From Empedobacter stercoris (GTDB lineage Bacteria; Bacteroidota; Bacteroidia; Flavobacteriales; Weeksellaceae): a stretch of 64,000 nucleotides of DNA. Positions 8,939-18,441 of the stretch are shown one piece after another (the stretch's first letter is position 1; every line of letters begins with the position of its first letter). Made by a program: the position numbers and the translations under genes. The stretch lies in NCBI RefSeq assembly GCF_965137335.1, contig NZ_CBCRZD010000002.1. One strand, 5' to 3'. Below the pieces are notes generated by a model, which made no database searches, was not told where the DNA came from, and worked only from the letters and a program-made list of their open reading frames with translations.

Positions 8939-10804
8939 TTAAATAATTGATCCATCAAATTTTTCGGATTCTATTTTGCGATCTAACTCTGCTTGAATAT
9001 CTTCTAATACTGGGCGAACAGTAGATTCAGGAATATCAGAAACTCGAATATACATCAATCCATCTATTGCATCATTAAACTTAGGATCAACGTTAAATGC
9101 AATTACTTTCGCATTTTGTTTGATGTATTTCTTAATCAAGACTGGTAATCGTAACATATTTGGCTCAAGTTCATCAATTAATTTATCAAACTTATTCAAA
9201 TCTGCTTCAGATTCATCAAAAATAAATTCTTTATCTTCTTCTTTTAATTTAACCTTGTATTCATTTTTAGCTTTTACATATTGTGCTACAGTCGAATCAT
9301 AGTAATGAGATTTCATAAATTCAATCATCAATGATTTCGAAAAATCAGAAAATTGATTACTAATACTTACGCCTCCAATAATAAATTTTTGATTTGGATT
9401 TCTTAATGTAACATGTACTATTCCTCTCCATAATAAGAACAATGGCATTGGTTTTTGCTGATATTCAGCAGAAACAAAGGCACGTCCCATTTCAATACAT
9501 TTCTTAAAGAACGGATGAATTTCTGGTTCAAAATTAAATAACTCGTGAATATAAAAACCATTAATTCCATATTTTTCGTACACTTCCGAACCAATTGCCA
9601 TACGATAGGCACCAACAATTTTATTAGATTCTTTATCCCATAGAAATAAATGATGGTAATGATTATCAAAACGGTCTAAATCTATTTCGTCATTTGTTCC
9701 TTCTCCTATTGCACGAAATGTAATTTCGCGTAAACGTCCAATTTCTCTTAAAATATTAGGAATTTGCTTCGCTGTAGAAAAAAAACATTCGTAATTATTA
9801 TTTGTAAACAATAATGCTTCTTCATCTTTTCGCAATGCTTCAATATCTTGTAAAAGTAACTTTAAATCCGTTTCAGCAATAACATCCTTAACCTTTCTGT
9901 TTGAAGATGATAAGCTTGGTAAATTCGGAATTTTCAAATCAATATTACTTGGATTTTTCAGCACTTCTGATAAACTTCTTTTTTGTTTATAATACGATGA
10001 AAGCATATAGGTTTTCTTTCTTAAAAAAGCCGAATAATCTTCTATTGTGTTGTGTTCGTCTTGTTGCTTTTGTAAAATAGGTTTTCCTATTCGAATTTGA
10101 ATTGGTCGTGTTCTTTTTTTCATCATTTCTGATGGCAGCATAGCTGTTTGAAAATCTGGATGTAACTTTGCTACGCGGTAAAAGATATTGCTATTTCTTG
10201 CTCTAAAAAACATTGGAACAACAGGAACTTTTGACTTTTTAATCAACTTCATTGCTGATTCTTGCCATTCTCTATCAATCACTCTACTTTCATCATCACG
10301 ATAAGAAACTTCTCCAGCAGGGAAAATTCCTAAACAACCTCCGTTGCGTAACAACTTTAATGCATCGCGCATCCCCGTAAGGCTACTATATGCTTCTTTA
10401 CGTGTTTCGAAAGGATTGACTGGTATAATCATCGGTTCTAATGGTTTAATTTTTTGCAGTAAAAAATTCCCCATAATCTTGAAATCAGGACGAACTTTTG
10501 ACATAAAATGCATCAAAATAATTCCGTCCAGTGCACCAAGAGGATGATTAGAAATAATAATAAAAGGGCCTTCTTTTGGAATTCGTTTTAAATCTTCTTC
10601 ATGAATTTCGTAATCCACTCCAAGATCATCTATTAAATAATCCAAAAAAGGTTCGCATTGCAAGTGTTTTCCTCTATTGTATAAATCATTGATTCCATCA
10701 ATATTAAAAACTTTTTTCAATGCCCAAGCAACAGGTTTACCTAAAATTCCTATTTTAGAAAGACCTGATGCTGAAATAATATCTTCTGTTGAAATTAAAC
10801 TCAT
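8939..10804 (-). CDS. olsF: Two-domain acyltransferase, OlsF-like (ornithine/glycine lipid synthesis)
   Basis: A fusion of two acyltransferases. The N-terminal half (about residues 60-290) is a PlsC-type O-acyltransferase with NHPLGALDG and FPAGE motifs. The C-terminal half (about 340-540) resembles the OlsB/GNAT-type N-acyltransferase family, with NHYHHLFLWD and GAYRMAIG. This architecture is that of OlsF, described from Serratia and Flavobacterium johnsoniae, which makes ornithine lipids; related Bacteroides enzymes make glycine lipids, so the amino-acid head group is uncertain. Such phosphorus-free lipids sit in the membranes. The spacing in NH-x5-D is one longer than the textbook HX4D. 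It directly follows the aspartokinase gene (TAA then ATG), so the two are co-transcribed. Confidence 0.82.
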   Translation of the reverse strand: MSLISTEDIISASGLSKIGILGKPVAWALKKVFNIDGINDLYNRGKHLQCEPFLDYLIDDLGVDYEIHEEDLKRIPKEGPFIIISNHPLGALDGIILMHFMSKVRPDFKIMGNFLLQKIKPLEPMIIPVNPFETRKEAYSSLTGMRDALKLLRNGGCLGIFPAGEVSYRDDESRVIDREWQESAMKLIKKSKVPVVPMFFRARNSNIFYRVAKLHPDFQTAMLPSEMMKKRTRPIQIRIGKPILQKQQDEHNTIEDYSAFLRKKTYMLSSYYKQKRSLSEVLKNPSNIDLKIPNLPSLSSSNRKVKDVIAETDLKLLLQDIEALRKDEEALLFTNNNYECFFSTAKQIPNILREIGRLREITFRAIGEGTNDEIDLDRFDNHYHHLFLWDKESNKIVGAYRMAIGSEVYEKYGINGFYIHELFNFEPEIHPFFKKCIEMGRAFVSAEYQQKPMPLFLLWRGIVHVTLRNPNQKFIIGGVSISNQFSDFSKSLMIEFMKSHYYDSTVAQYVKAKNEYKVKLKEEDKEFIFDESEADLNKFDKLIDELEPNMLRLPVLIKKYIKQNAKVIAFNVDPKFNDAIDGLMYIRVSDIPESTVRPVLEDIQAELDRKIESEKFDGSII

Positions 10805-12046
10805 TTAAGCCTTGACAACTATTTGTAATGTTTCACGCACTGTTTGACGTAATAACTCTTTTTCTTTTGATACAACTTTATCAGAATCTGCATCGAAATG
10901 ACGAATTGTGTACAATAAAACATCGTTTTCTACTTGTACTTTAAACGCTTCGTTCATATCTGCAACAAACTGATCTAAGTTGTTGTATTTATCCTCTAAA
11001 CATAAAGATAATGAAATTGCTGAATTTTGCATCAAATTTACTTTGATTTGATAATCATATAGTTTATTGAAAATCCCACTCAATTTATCTTCTGTAATAA
11101 ACGAGAAATCTTTACTTGATAAACGCACCAAATTTTGTTCTCTTTTTAGGATAAAACATGGTACTTTTGGATCTAATGGTTGACCTTTTGCTACTTCTGT
11201 TCCTGCTTCTGTTGGATTGATAAATGATTTAACAAAGAATGGAATTTCTTTTTGTTGAAGCGGTTGCAATGTTTTAGGATGAATAACCGAAGCGCCATAA
11301 TAAGCCAACTCAATTGCTTCTTCGTACGAAATATGATGCAATAATTCTGCATGCTCAAAATAACGTGGATCAGCATTCAAAACACCTGGAACATCTTTCC
11401 AAATCGTCATGCTTTCAGCATTTAAACAATATGCAAAAATTGCAGCAGAATAATCTGAACCTTCTCTTCCCAATGTCGTTGTAAAATAGTTAGGATCTGA
11501 ACCTAAGAAACCTTGTGTAATGAATAAACCTGATTGTGGTAATTTAGAAATACTATCCTCTGTCAACACCCAGTTTACTTTTCCTTCGCGGTAAGTGTGA
11601 TCTGTTTTGATATAATCTCGAACATCTAACCAATCGTTCTTAATTTTAATTGAATTAAGATACATACTGATAATTTTTGTCGAAATTAACTCTCCACAGC
11701 ATACAATTTGATCATAAACATAGCTGTAATTTGGAGATTTGTTTCGTCTTAAAAACGAAACGATATCATCAAAAAATTGAGATATTTCATTCGAAACCTC
11801 ATCCGCATTATCAAACAATTCTATTGCTAAATCAATATGTTGTTTTTTTACATCATTAATTGTTTTTTCGAAATCATCCTTTTCAAAATAGCGTTTGACT
11901 ACTTCCTCTAATGCATTTGTCGTCTTGCCCATTGCAGAAACAATTATACATGTATTTTCGTAACCAACTGATTGCAATAAATCTGCAACATTTCTAACGC
12001 CGGCTGCATCTTTTACGGAAGCACCACCGAATTTGAAAACTTTCAT
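10805..12046 (-). CDS. lysC: Monofunctional aspartokinase
   Basis: Phosphorylates aspartate at the entry to lysine, threonine and methionine synthesis. The 413-residue protein begins with the kinase motif KFGGASV and contains TTLGREGSDYSAA (substrate loop) and a C-terminal region of about 110 residues in the ACT-domain position, so allosteric control by an end product is expected from the family. There is no homoserine dehydrogenase domain. It is first in a two-gene operon with the olsF-like gene, with no intervening base. A TATATTTG -7 element on the minus strand at 12082-12089 is close upstream. The gene symbol is by function; which end product inhibits it is not visible. Confidence 0.9.
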   Translation of the reverse strand: MKVFKFGGASVKDAAGVRNVADLLQSVGYENTCIIVSAMGKTTNALEEVVKRYFEKDDFEKTINDVKKQHIDLAIELFDNADEVSNEISQFFDDIVSFLRRNKSPNYSYVYDQIVCCGELISTKIISMYLNSIKIKNDWLDVRDYIKTDHTYREGKVNWVLTEDSISKLPQSGLFITQGFLGSDPNYFTTTLGREGSDYSAAIFAYCLNAESMTIWKDVPGVLNADPRYFEHAELLHHISYEEAIELAYYGASVIHPKTLQPLQQKEIPFFVKSFINPTEAGTEVAKGQPLDPKVPCFILKREQNLVRLSSKDFSFITEDKLSGIFNKLYDYQIKVNLMQNSAISLSLCLEDKYNNLDQFVADMNEAFKVQVENDVLLYTIRHFDADSDKVVSKEKELLRQTVRETLQIVVKA

Positions 12047-12237
12047 TTCTATAAAAATTTTTTTTGTAAATATTTAACTTGCAAATATAACCAAACTACC
12101 TCTTATATATTGACCGAATTTAATTAAAGTTAAAAATAAATTTCCAGTATGATTTTCATGTATTTAGATTAATTTCAACCGTTTAAAATGAGTAGAATTG
12201 AGTTTTTATTCCGATATTTGACCAGCAAAACATAATT

Positions 12238-13254
12238 ATGAACACAAATTCTCATCAAACTCTTGGAGAGTTTATCATAGAAAATCAAGCAGATTTTATT
12301 TACTCATCTGGAGAACTATCTAGATTACTGAGTTCGATTAAATTAGCAACAAAAGTTGTTAATTACAAAGTAAACAAAGCAGGATTAGTTAACATTTTAG
12401 GAGAATTCGGAAACGAAAATGTACAAGGTGAAAAACAGCAAAAATTAGATGTTTTTGCGAATGAAACTTTCATTGACACTTTATCACAACGTGAAGTTGT
12501 TTGTGGAATCGCCTCAGAAGAAAATGAAGATTTCATCGCTATTCAACCTTCTAAAAATTCAAAAAATAGCAAATATGTTGTTTTAATTGATCCCTTAGAT
12601 GGTTCTTCTAATATTGATGTAAACGTTTCTGTTGGTACAATTTTCTCTATCTATCATCGTGTTACAGAACCAGGAACTCCTGTAACAAAAGCAGATTTTT
12701 TACAACCAGGAAATAAACAAGTTGCAGCTGGATATGTGATTTACGGAACATCGACTATGTTGGTTTACACAACTGGAAATGGGGTGAATGGATTTACATT
12801 GAATCCAGGAATTGGAACGTTCTATTTATCACATCCTAATATGTGTATTCCAGAAGATGGTAATATTTATTCGGTAAATGAAGGTAATTATGTGAAATTC
12901 CCTCAAGGTGTTAAGAACTACATCAAATATTGTCAGGCTGATGAAGAAGATCGTCCATACACTTCTCGTTACATTGGTTCATTATGTTCAGATTTTCACC
13001 GTAACATGTTGAAAGGTGGAATTTACATCTATCCTTCTGGAACAAATAACCCAAATGGTAAATTGCGTTTATTATATGAATGTAATCCGATGGCTTTTAT
13101 TGCAGAACAAGCTGGTGGTAAAGCGTCTGATGGGTTTAATCGTATTATGGACATCGTCCCAACTGAATTGCATCAACGTATTCCTTTCTTTTGTGGATCT
13201 AAAAATATGGTTGATAAAGCAGAAGAGTTTTTGCGTGAAGCAGAATCTAACTAA
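12238..13254 (+). CDS. fbp: Fructose-1,6-bisphosphatase, class 1
   Basis: Hydrolyses fructose 1,6-bisphosphate in gluconeogenesis. The 338-residue protein has the metal-binding and catalytic signature DPLDGSSN from residue 118 and the downstream KLRLLYECNPMAF segment that is characteristic of class 1 enzymes. It is a single gene, divergent from lysC with 191 bases between them, and ends in a terminator shared with the convergent esterase gene. The ATG at 12238 gives the usual family length. Confidence 0.95.
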   Translation: MNTNSHQTLGEFIIENQADFIYSSGELSRLLSSIKLATKVVNYKVNKAGLVNILGEFGNENVQGEKQQKLDVFANETFIDTLSQREVVCGIASEENEDFIAIQPSKNSKNSKYVVLIDPLDGSSNIDVNVSVGTIFSIYHRVTEPGTPVTKADFLQPGNKQVAAGYVIYGTSTMLVYTTGNGVNGFTLNPGIGTFYLSHPNMCIPEDGNIYSVNEGNYVKFPQGVKNYIKYCQADEEDRPYTSRYIGSLCSDFHRNMLKGGIYIYPSGTNNPNGKLRLLYECNPMAFIAEQAGGKASDGFNRIMDIVPTELHQRIPFFCGSKNMVDKAEEFLREAESN

Positions 13255-13275
13255 AGTTTTACAAAAAATTATCAA

Positions 13276-13308
13276 TAAAAAAATCCGCTCAATGAGCGGA
13301 TTTTTTAT
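13276..13308. terminator. Bidirectional terminator, fbp / esterase
   Basis: A 10-bp stem AAATCCGCTC/GAGCGGATTT with a 3-base loop is flanked by A upstream and T downstream, so it can stop transcription from both convergent genes. Confidence 0.85.
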
Positions 13309-13319
13309 ATTATACTCTA

Positions 13320-14891
13320 TTAAGGAATTGCTATACCTGGATAATTTCCTGGATAAACGTGTCTTAAAGTAGAATGATATTTTTTGTTAATTGCATCCGC
13401 AAACATATTTGCTACAATGGCATATCCAGTTCCAGTTAAATGAACTCCGTCTAAAGAGAACGCTCCACCAGAAACGAAAGTTGTTGTATATGTTTGACCA
13501 TAGTATTTAATTCCCGATTGAGAACTTAATTTCTTCATTTCAGAATATGCATCCACTAAAGCTAAATTATAAGCTGTTGCTAATTCAGCAATTGCTGCAT
13601 TGTATTTAACCACAGCCGCTTCTGCTTTTGCTGTTTCTTTTGCTGTTAATACATAATTATCTGCCATTGGATAACTAACACCAACTACCGATAATTTACC
13701 AGCTTCTTCTTGAGTTAATCCTAATTTCATTAATTCTCCAACTCTATTAGTATCTACTTTTCCAATTACAGAAGAAGAAGTTAAAACCAATAAATCTTTT
13801 GCAGTCGCTTGACGCGCTTGTCCGTAAGTCATTCCAAATAAAGTCGCTGTTCCAGCATCATATCCTGCTTTAATTAAAGCAGCAGTAATCGTTGTTGATA
13901 AATCCGCTAAATCTTTATCTTTAATTACTACAGGACTTGCAGCAGTTTTAGAAAATGAAATTTTTCTATCAGAAGCTCCAACTGCATCAAATACTTGATT
14001 TAATCCTGCATAAGTCGCATTTAACTCATCAATCATTGGTGCAAAACTTGGGTTTGCAGGTGATAATGGTGCGTATGGAACCGTTGTAAAATATGGAATA
14101 GATGTTACAGAAGGAATATTTGCAATTACTCCTTTTGCTCCTGCAGCAGTTAAAGCTTTCAATCCATCATTAATTGTAGATTTTACAACATTTACATTAG
14201 AGATATCAGAACCTCCATACGTTCTTGGATCAACATTATTTGTTTCATTATGATCTACTCCAACTCCTCCAGATGTTGCATAACCTAATACATCATTATT
14301 TCCAATCCAATATGAGAAAAATGTAGGCTTTTGCGCAACAGCATCAGCAACAACGGAAGTTGTAGCGCCACTTGCAAAACGCACAAAATACGGATTTGCT
14401 GTTACAGGATCAGTTTGTAATCCTGCTGGGTTTCCATAACCTGGTGCAACCAAATGATAAGATTTTGCTCCTGGAACTCCCATGTTTTGGTAAGTCCCTT
14501 TATCAGCTAAAATATCTAACGCTGCTCCTGGTGCAGTAGGAACTGGTGTTAAAGCTCCATTTACAATTTGCAAAGTCAACTTACCCGAAAAACCTGGTAA
14601 ATTTGTAAAACCTCCTGTGTCATTTGGCATATAAGGAATTTTGAACTCCCCTCCTCCTGCAGCTTTCATTAATCCAGCTAACATATTTGGATAAGAATTT
14701 TCTTGTCCTGAGCTGTATAATGCATTATCTCTATAACCAGAAGTTAACGAGTTTCCTAAAGCGATATATGTTGAAAAGTCTGCCTCACCTGCTGTAACTT
14801 GAATATCCTCGATTGGATGCTCAAAGTCTTGATCACAACTAAACATTGTAGCAGCTAAAGCAACTAAAACTATTTTATTTAAATGTTTCAT
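13320..14891 (-). CDS. Surface or periplasmic SGNH/GDSL esterase lipoprotein
   Basis: A 523-residue lipoprotein; the signal peptide ends at MFSC (Cys19), followed by DQDFEHP. The SGNH hydrolase blocks can be read: block I GNSLTSG with the nucleophile Ser, block III WIGNND, and block V DGVHLT with the catalytic Asp and His near the C-terminus. It should therefore hydrolyse esters, plausibly lipids, outside the cytoplasm. It lies 9 bases downstream of a FadL-type porin gene on the same strand, which suggests that the products (fatty acids or other hydrophobic compounds) are imported through that porin. The protein is longer than simple SGNH esterases because of an insert between blocks III and V. 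The substrate is unknown. Confidence 0.83.
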   Translation of the reverse strand: MKHLNKIVLVALAATMFSCDQDFEHPIEDIQVTAGEADFSTYIALGNSLTSGYRDNALYSSGQENSYPNMLAGLMKAAGGGEFKIPYMPNDTGGFTNLPGFSGKLTLQIVNGALTPVPTAPGAALDILADKGTYQNMGVPGAKSYHLVAPGYGNPAGLQTDPVTANPYFVRFASGATTSVVADAVAQKPTFFSYWIGNNDVLGYATSGGVGVDHNETNNVDPRTYGGSDISNVNVVKSTINDGLKALTAAGAKGVIANIPSVTSIPYFTTVPYAPLSPANPSFAPMIDELNATYAGLNQVFDAVGASDRKISFSKTAASPVVIKDKDLADLSTTITAALIKAGYDAGTATLFGMTYGQARQATAKDLLVLTSSSVIGKVDTNRVGELMKLGLTQEEAGKLSVVGVSYPMADNYVLTAKETAKAEAAVVKYNAAIAELATAYNLALVDAYSEMKKLSSQSGIKYYGQTYTTTFVSGGAFSLDGVHLTGTGYAIVANMFADAINKKYHSTLRHVYPGNYPGIAIP

Positions 14892-14900
14892 TTTGTAGTG

Positions 14901-16133
14901 TTATTTAAGGTTATACGTTAGTCCTAAACCAAAGTTAATTGCACGCATCTTAACATCTCCAGAGAAATTTTGTTCGATGTTATTAATGTATCTTTCATCA
15001 CCTTGAACATAAGATCCAAATAAATCTAAGTAAAATCCATTGTTAAATTTAAATCCTACTCCAGCAGAAACTGAATTTAAGTTTGAACTTGGTGTTTCAG
15101 AAGACCAATAAGCTCCAGGAACCGGAGATTTATCATGGTAATAACCAACACGCCCTGTAATCATCTCGTTAAATGTATATTCTGCTCCAAAACGGAATAA
15201 AGTATTGTCTTTCCAATTTTTTGTTGACGTTGAAGTATAGAATGTATTTGACGCGTCGTTGTATAAATTAATATCTAAACTTTTGTAACGTGTCCAGTTT
15301 TGCCACACTACATCTCCAAAAAGCTCTAACTGTGGTAATACTTTATAAGACATTCCGAAAGTAAATTCAGATGGCAATGGTAAAGTTGTATTCCATTTAT
15401 CTGTGTTAAAAGGCACATTAGATGCAATTCCAGCCGGAACATCTATCCATGTCACATCTCCTTTGTTTGCAGAAACATCTACATTAGAACGGTAAGCTAA
15501 TCCAACTCCAAATTTCTCTGTTGGTTTGAACATTGCCCCTACATTAAATCCTAAACCATGTGCATCTTTGTCTTCTAATCTAAGCTTAATGTCATTTCCA
15601 GCAACCGTTTGCACTTTTTCTAATTTAGCCGATCCATGTGAATAGATAAAACCTAAACCTAAACTAAACCAATCTGAAAAACGATAAGCAACTGTTGGCT
15701 GAATATTAAATGCTTTTAAGTCGATATGCGTGATATTAGCCTTATTTTGCCAATCTTCTGGCCAAGTTACCGAGCTACCAAATGGAGTAGTCACACTAAT
15801 CCCTACCGCTAAATCATCAACAGGTTTGTAACTCACTGCCAAATACATTGGAGTTCCTAATTTACTATCCGTTTCAGCTTTTTGGAAAGTTGTTGGATCT
15901 TGCCATTTTACGTCAGTTTTCACACCAAAACCTCCAACGGCAATACTCAATTTGCTCTCTACAAAAGCTAATCCTGCAGGGTTATAAAACGCCACACTCG
16001 CATCACGAGTTTGCGTTGCAGAAGTTCCACCTAAAGCAGCTTGGCGAACTCCTTGTAAAGCAACACGGTAACCTCCTGCAAAAGCAGATGAAGATAGACC
16101 GATTAATGCTAATGTTAAGAAAATTTTCTTCAT
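14901..16133 (-). CDS. FadL/OmpP1-family outer-membrane transporter
   Basis: A 410-residue protein with a cleavable signal peptide (ends SSSAFAGGYRVA). The N-terminal segment ALGGTSATQTRDASVAFYNPAGLAF-like region (residues about 33-57) is the hallmark of the FadL family, where it forms the hatch that plugs a 14-strand barrel. FadL proteins move hydrophobic substrates such as long-chain fatty acids across the outer membrane. It is the first gene of an operon with the SGNH esterase. A TATTTTTG -7 element (minus strand, 16166-16173) is upstream, with three ATGTTAT half-sites just behind it that could bind a regulator. Confidence 0.88.
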   Translation of the reverse strand: MKKIFLTLALIGLSSSAFAGGYRVALQGVRQAALGGTSATQTRDASVAFYNPAGLAFVESKLSIAVGGFGVKTDVKWQDPTTFQKAETDSKLGTPMYLAVSYKPVDDLAVGISVTTPFGSSVTWPEDWQNKANITHIDLKAFNIQPTVAYRFSDWFSLGLGFIYSHGSAKLEKVQTVAGNDIKLRLEDKDAHGLGFNVGAMFKPTEKFGVGLAYRSNVDVSANKGDVTWIDVPAGIASNVPFNTDKWNTTLPLPSEFTFGMSYKVLPQLELFGDVVWQNWTRYKSLDINLYNDASNTFYTSTSTKNWKDNTLFRFGAEYTFNEMITGRVGYYHDKSPVPGAYWSSETPSSNLNSVSAGVGFKFNNGFYLDLFGSYVQGDERYINNIEQNFSGDVKMRAINFGLGLTYNLK

Positions 16134-16165
16134 ATTTTTTGTTCGTTTTTAATAATTCCTTTTAA

Positions 16166-16206
16166 CAAAAATAACATAATTTTATAATAATGTTATGTTA
16201 ACATAA
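16166..16206 (-). promoter_or_regulatory. Promoter and possible operator of fadL-esterase operon
   Basis: TATTTTTG (minus strand, 16166-16173) fits the -7 consensus. Upstream lie ATAACAT at 171-177, ATGTTAT at 190-196 and the 14-bp palindrome TTATGTTAACATAA at 16193-16206 (first two positions also in 16.1 kb), i.e. three copies of one half-site in the region where a -33 element would be. That a regulator binds here is inference. Confidence 0.4.
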
Positions 16207-16271
16207 TAAATTTTAAAAAATACTTTATACTTAAGGCTTTCAGCCATAATATTAATTGTGTAAAATATACA

Positions 16272-17483
16272 CTATTGATAAATTTCTTTGATTTTTTCGG
16301 ATATAACATACCCTTCAGACCAACAAGCCTGAAAATTAAAACCTCCAGTAATTGCGTCAATATTCAAAACTTCTCCTGCCATGAACAAATGAGGTAATTT
16401 TTTAGCTTCCATCGAATGAAAATCAATTTCTTTCAAATCAACTCCTCCAGCAGTCACAAACTCGTCTTTGAATGTGCTTTTACCATTTATTTGGTATTTT
16501 CCTTGTGTTAATTCTGATGCTAAAGCTTCGATATGTTTCTTCGACAAGTCGGCATATACTTTATTTTCGGCTATGTTGCAATAATTCAGAATACTCAACC
16601 AAAAGCGTTTCGGGAAATCGAACGGATTGTTTTTGTGTACATTCTTCTTTGCATCAACTTGTTTCTTATTATTCAAAAAAGAAACTATTTCTTCTTTAGA
16701 TTGATTGACAAAATTAATTTCAGCTTCGAATTTATAATTACTTTCGTTCAATTTTAAAGCTCCCCAAGCTGATAAACGCAAAATAGCAGGACCACTAAAT
16801 CCCCAATGTGTTATTAACAAAGGTCCTTCTGCCTCTAACTTTTGTTGATTGATTTTAACTTCTGCATTTTCGAATGAAATCCCCATCAAGCCTTCGATTC
16901 TTGGATCTTTGCAATTAAATGTAAATAGAGAAGGAACAGGTTGAATAATCTTCAAACCTAAGTTTTTCAAACTTTTCCAGAATTTTGGTGTACTTCCTGT
17001 TGTAATAATTACTGTTTCAAAAAAATACTTTCCTGATTTTGTAATCAATTCATAACCTTCATTAACTTTATTGATTTCTTGTACGCCATCCGAAAAATTT
17101 AATTGAACTTTATTTTGATCAACCGCTTTAGTTAACGCTTCGATAATAGAAAGAGATGAATCGCTTACTGGAAAAATACGATTATCATCTTCAATTTTCA
17201 ATTCAACTCCGCGTTCATCAAACCACGCCATTGTATCGCCTGGCTGAAATGTATAAAAAACACTTAGTAATTCCTTTTTCCCACGTGGGTAAAACTCTAC
17301 TAAATCCAATGGATCAAAGCAAGCATGAGTTACATTACACCTTCCTCCACCCGAAATACGTACTTTTTGTAGTGGTAAATTTGCTTGTTCAAACAATACA
17401 GTTTGTTGTCCTACAGTTTTTCCAAGGTTTGCTGCAACAAAATATCCTGCTGCACCACCTCCTACAATGGCTATTTTTTTCAC
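16272..17483 (-). CDS. NAD(P)/FAD-dependent oxidoreductase, BaiN/HI0933 family
   Basis: A 403-residue flavoprotein of the HI0933/BaiN family, whose members bind FAD; most, including this one, have no proven substrate. It begins with the dinucleotide-binding motif GGGAAG at residues 8-13 and contains SGGGRCNVTH, the family signature, plus a C-terminal AGEVLNIDAITGGFNFQ segment. The start codon is GTG at 17483: no ATG exists before the glycine motif. A -7 element TACCTTTG on the minus strand (17488-17495) ends only 4 bases before this GTG, so the mRNA may be leaderless. The gene stands alone between the fadL operon and a Usp gene. Confidence 0.85.
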   Translation of the reverse strand: MKKIAIVGGGAAGYFVAANLGKTVGQQTVLFEQANLPLQKVRISGGGRCNVTHACFDPLDLVEFYPRGKKELLSVFYTFQPGDTMAWFDERGVELKIEDDNRIFPVSDSSLSIIEALTKAVDQNKVQLNFSDGVQEINKVNEGYELITKSGKYFFETVIITTGSTPKFWKSLKNLGLKIIQPVPSLFTFNCKDPRIEGLMGISFENAEVKINQQKLEAEGPLLITHWGFSGPAILRLSAWGALKLNESNYKFEAEINFVNQSKEEIVSFLNNKKQVDAKKNVHKNNPFDFPKRFWLSILNYCNIAENKVYADLSKKHIEALASELTQGKYQINGKSTFKDEFVTAGGVDLKEIDFHSMEAKKLPHLFMAGEVLNIDAITGGFNFQACWSEGYVISEKIKEIYQ

Positions 17484-17487
17484 GGAG

Positions 17488-17495
17488 CAAAGGTA
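17488..17495 (-). promoter_or_regulatory. -7 element directly in front of the GTG start
   Basis: TACCTTTG on the minus strand fits TAnnTTTG. Only CTCC separates it from the GTG start codon of the flavoprotein gene. No good TTTG is found 19 bases upstream. Confidence 0.5.
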
Positions 17496-17525
17496 AAGTT
17501 TTATTTTTAACAGAAATTTTTAATA

Positions 17526-17556
17526 AAAAAAGGAAAATGTTTTCACATCTCCTTTT
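17526..17556 (-). terminator. Possible terminator of first Usp gene
   Basis: On the minus strand AAAGGA...TCCTTT forms an imperfect hairpin with an internal loop, followed by seven T. It overlaps the end of the gene and is weaker than the other terminators in the window. Confidence 0.45.
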
Positions 17557-18391
17557 ATGCTTTTTGTTCGTGAAAAACGAACAAAGGTGTTATATTTTTG
17601 TTTGCTATTTTTTTTGTAAATCCAGGCGAAAATATCTTATCAAAGAAACCTTTGTTTCGACTAACAACGGTTAACAAATCAATTTCTTTTTCTTTGATAA
17701 AATCTAAAACCGCATTTACAGGATCCGCATCATGATAAATTTCAAAAAAAATTGGGTCTCCTGCAAATTGATTTTGCCAATCTTTCATTGCTTGTTTATT
17801 ATATTTTCCGTCTTTAGAAACATGCATACAATGAATTTTTGCATGATGACGATTTGCTATTTCAAGCAAATATTTCAAGGCTTCTTTATCTTTTTGATCA
17901 AAAACAGTTGTAAAACCTATATTCTTAAATCCTTTGAATACCATTCCCTTCGGAATACTTAAGATAGGAATTTTCATCGATGTAATTGCATTAATAGTAT
18001 TGGAACCAAAAAGCATTTTTTCTATCCCTGTATTTCCATCTGTTCCCATTACCACAAAATCAACACTTTCTTCGCCAATGATTTCGCGTAATATATACAA
18101 GAAATTTCCTTCTTCTAAAATAAATTTAATTGGAATTTCATTTAATCCGTTTTTATCTGCTATTTCCCTTAATTGAGGAATATTATCTTTGAAGTTATTA
18201 AAACTTCCTAATTCTACAGTTTCATATACATTCTGAATTAAACCTGCACTCAAAGTACCAGTAATCATTGGTAGTTCATAAACGTGCAATACATAAACTT
18301 GTGCATCTATACTTTTCGCAAGGTTAAGAGCATATAAAAACGCATTATTAGCCGTCTCAGAAAAATCTGTTGGGAACAATATTTTTTTCAT
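17555..18391 (-). CDS. Universal stress protein, two Usp domains (copy 1)
   Basis: A 278-residue tandem UspA-type protein. Domain 1 (about 1-145) starts with ILFPTDFSETANNAFLYAL and keeps the nucleotide-binding pattern G-x2-G-x9-GS (GTDG...GSN) of ATP-binding Usp proteins. Domain 2 (about 155-278) keeps the fold-like hydrophobic pattern, ending in LFVFHE, but lacks the glycine motif (it reads SRNKGFFDKIFSPGF), so it probably does not bind ATP. Usp proteins are cytoplasmic and linked to starvation or stress survival; the specific role is unknown. A second copy lies just upstream on the same strand and a third at 36.4 kb. Confidence 0.88.
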   Translation of the reverse strand: MKKILFPTDFSETANNAFLYALNLAKSIDAQVYVLHVYELPMITGTLSAGLIQNVYETVELGSFNNFKDNIPQLREIADKNGLNEIPIKFILEEGNFLYILREIIGEESVDFVVMGTDGNTGIEKMLFGSNTINAITSMKIPILSIPKGMVFKGFKNIGFTTVFDQKDKEALKYLLEIANRHHAKIHCMHVSKDGKYNKQAMKDWQNQFAGDPIFFEIYHDADPVNAVLDFIKEKEIDLLTVVSRNKGFFDKIFSPGFTKKIANKNITPLFVFHEQKA

Positions 18392-18441
18392 TTTTTTTGT
18401 ATTTTGTACACAAAAGTTACGAATAATTTTAGTTCTACGCG

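Noticed and set aside
13016..13372. 118-codon plus-strand frame across the end of fbp and the terminator
   Set aside because: Runs out of frame through fbp and then through the terminator hairpin into the opposing gene; not a plausible gene.
17156..17674. 172-codon plus-strand frame between the flavoprotein and Usp genes
   Set aside because: Entirely antisense to two recognised genes and the spacer; composition is unlike a protein.
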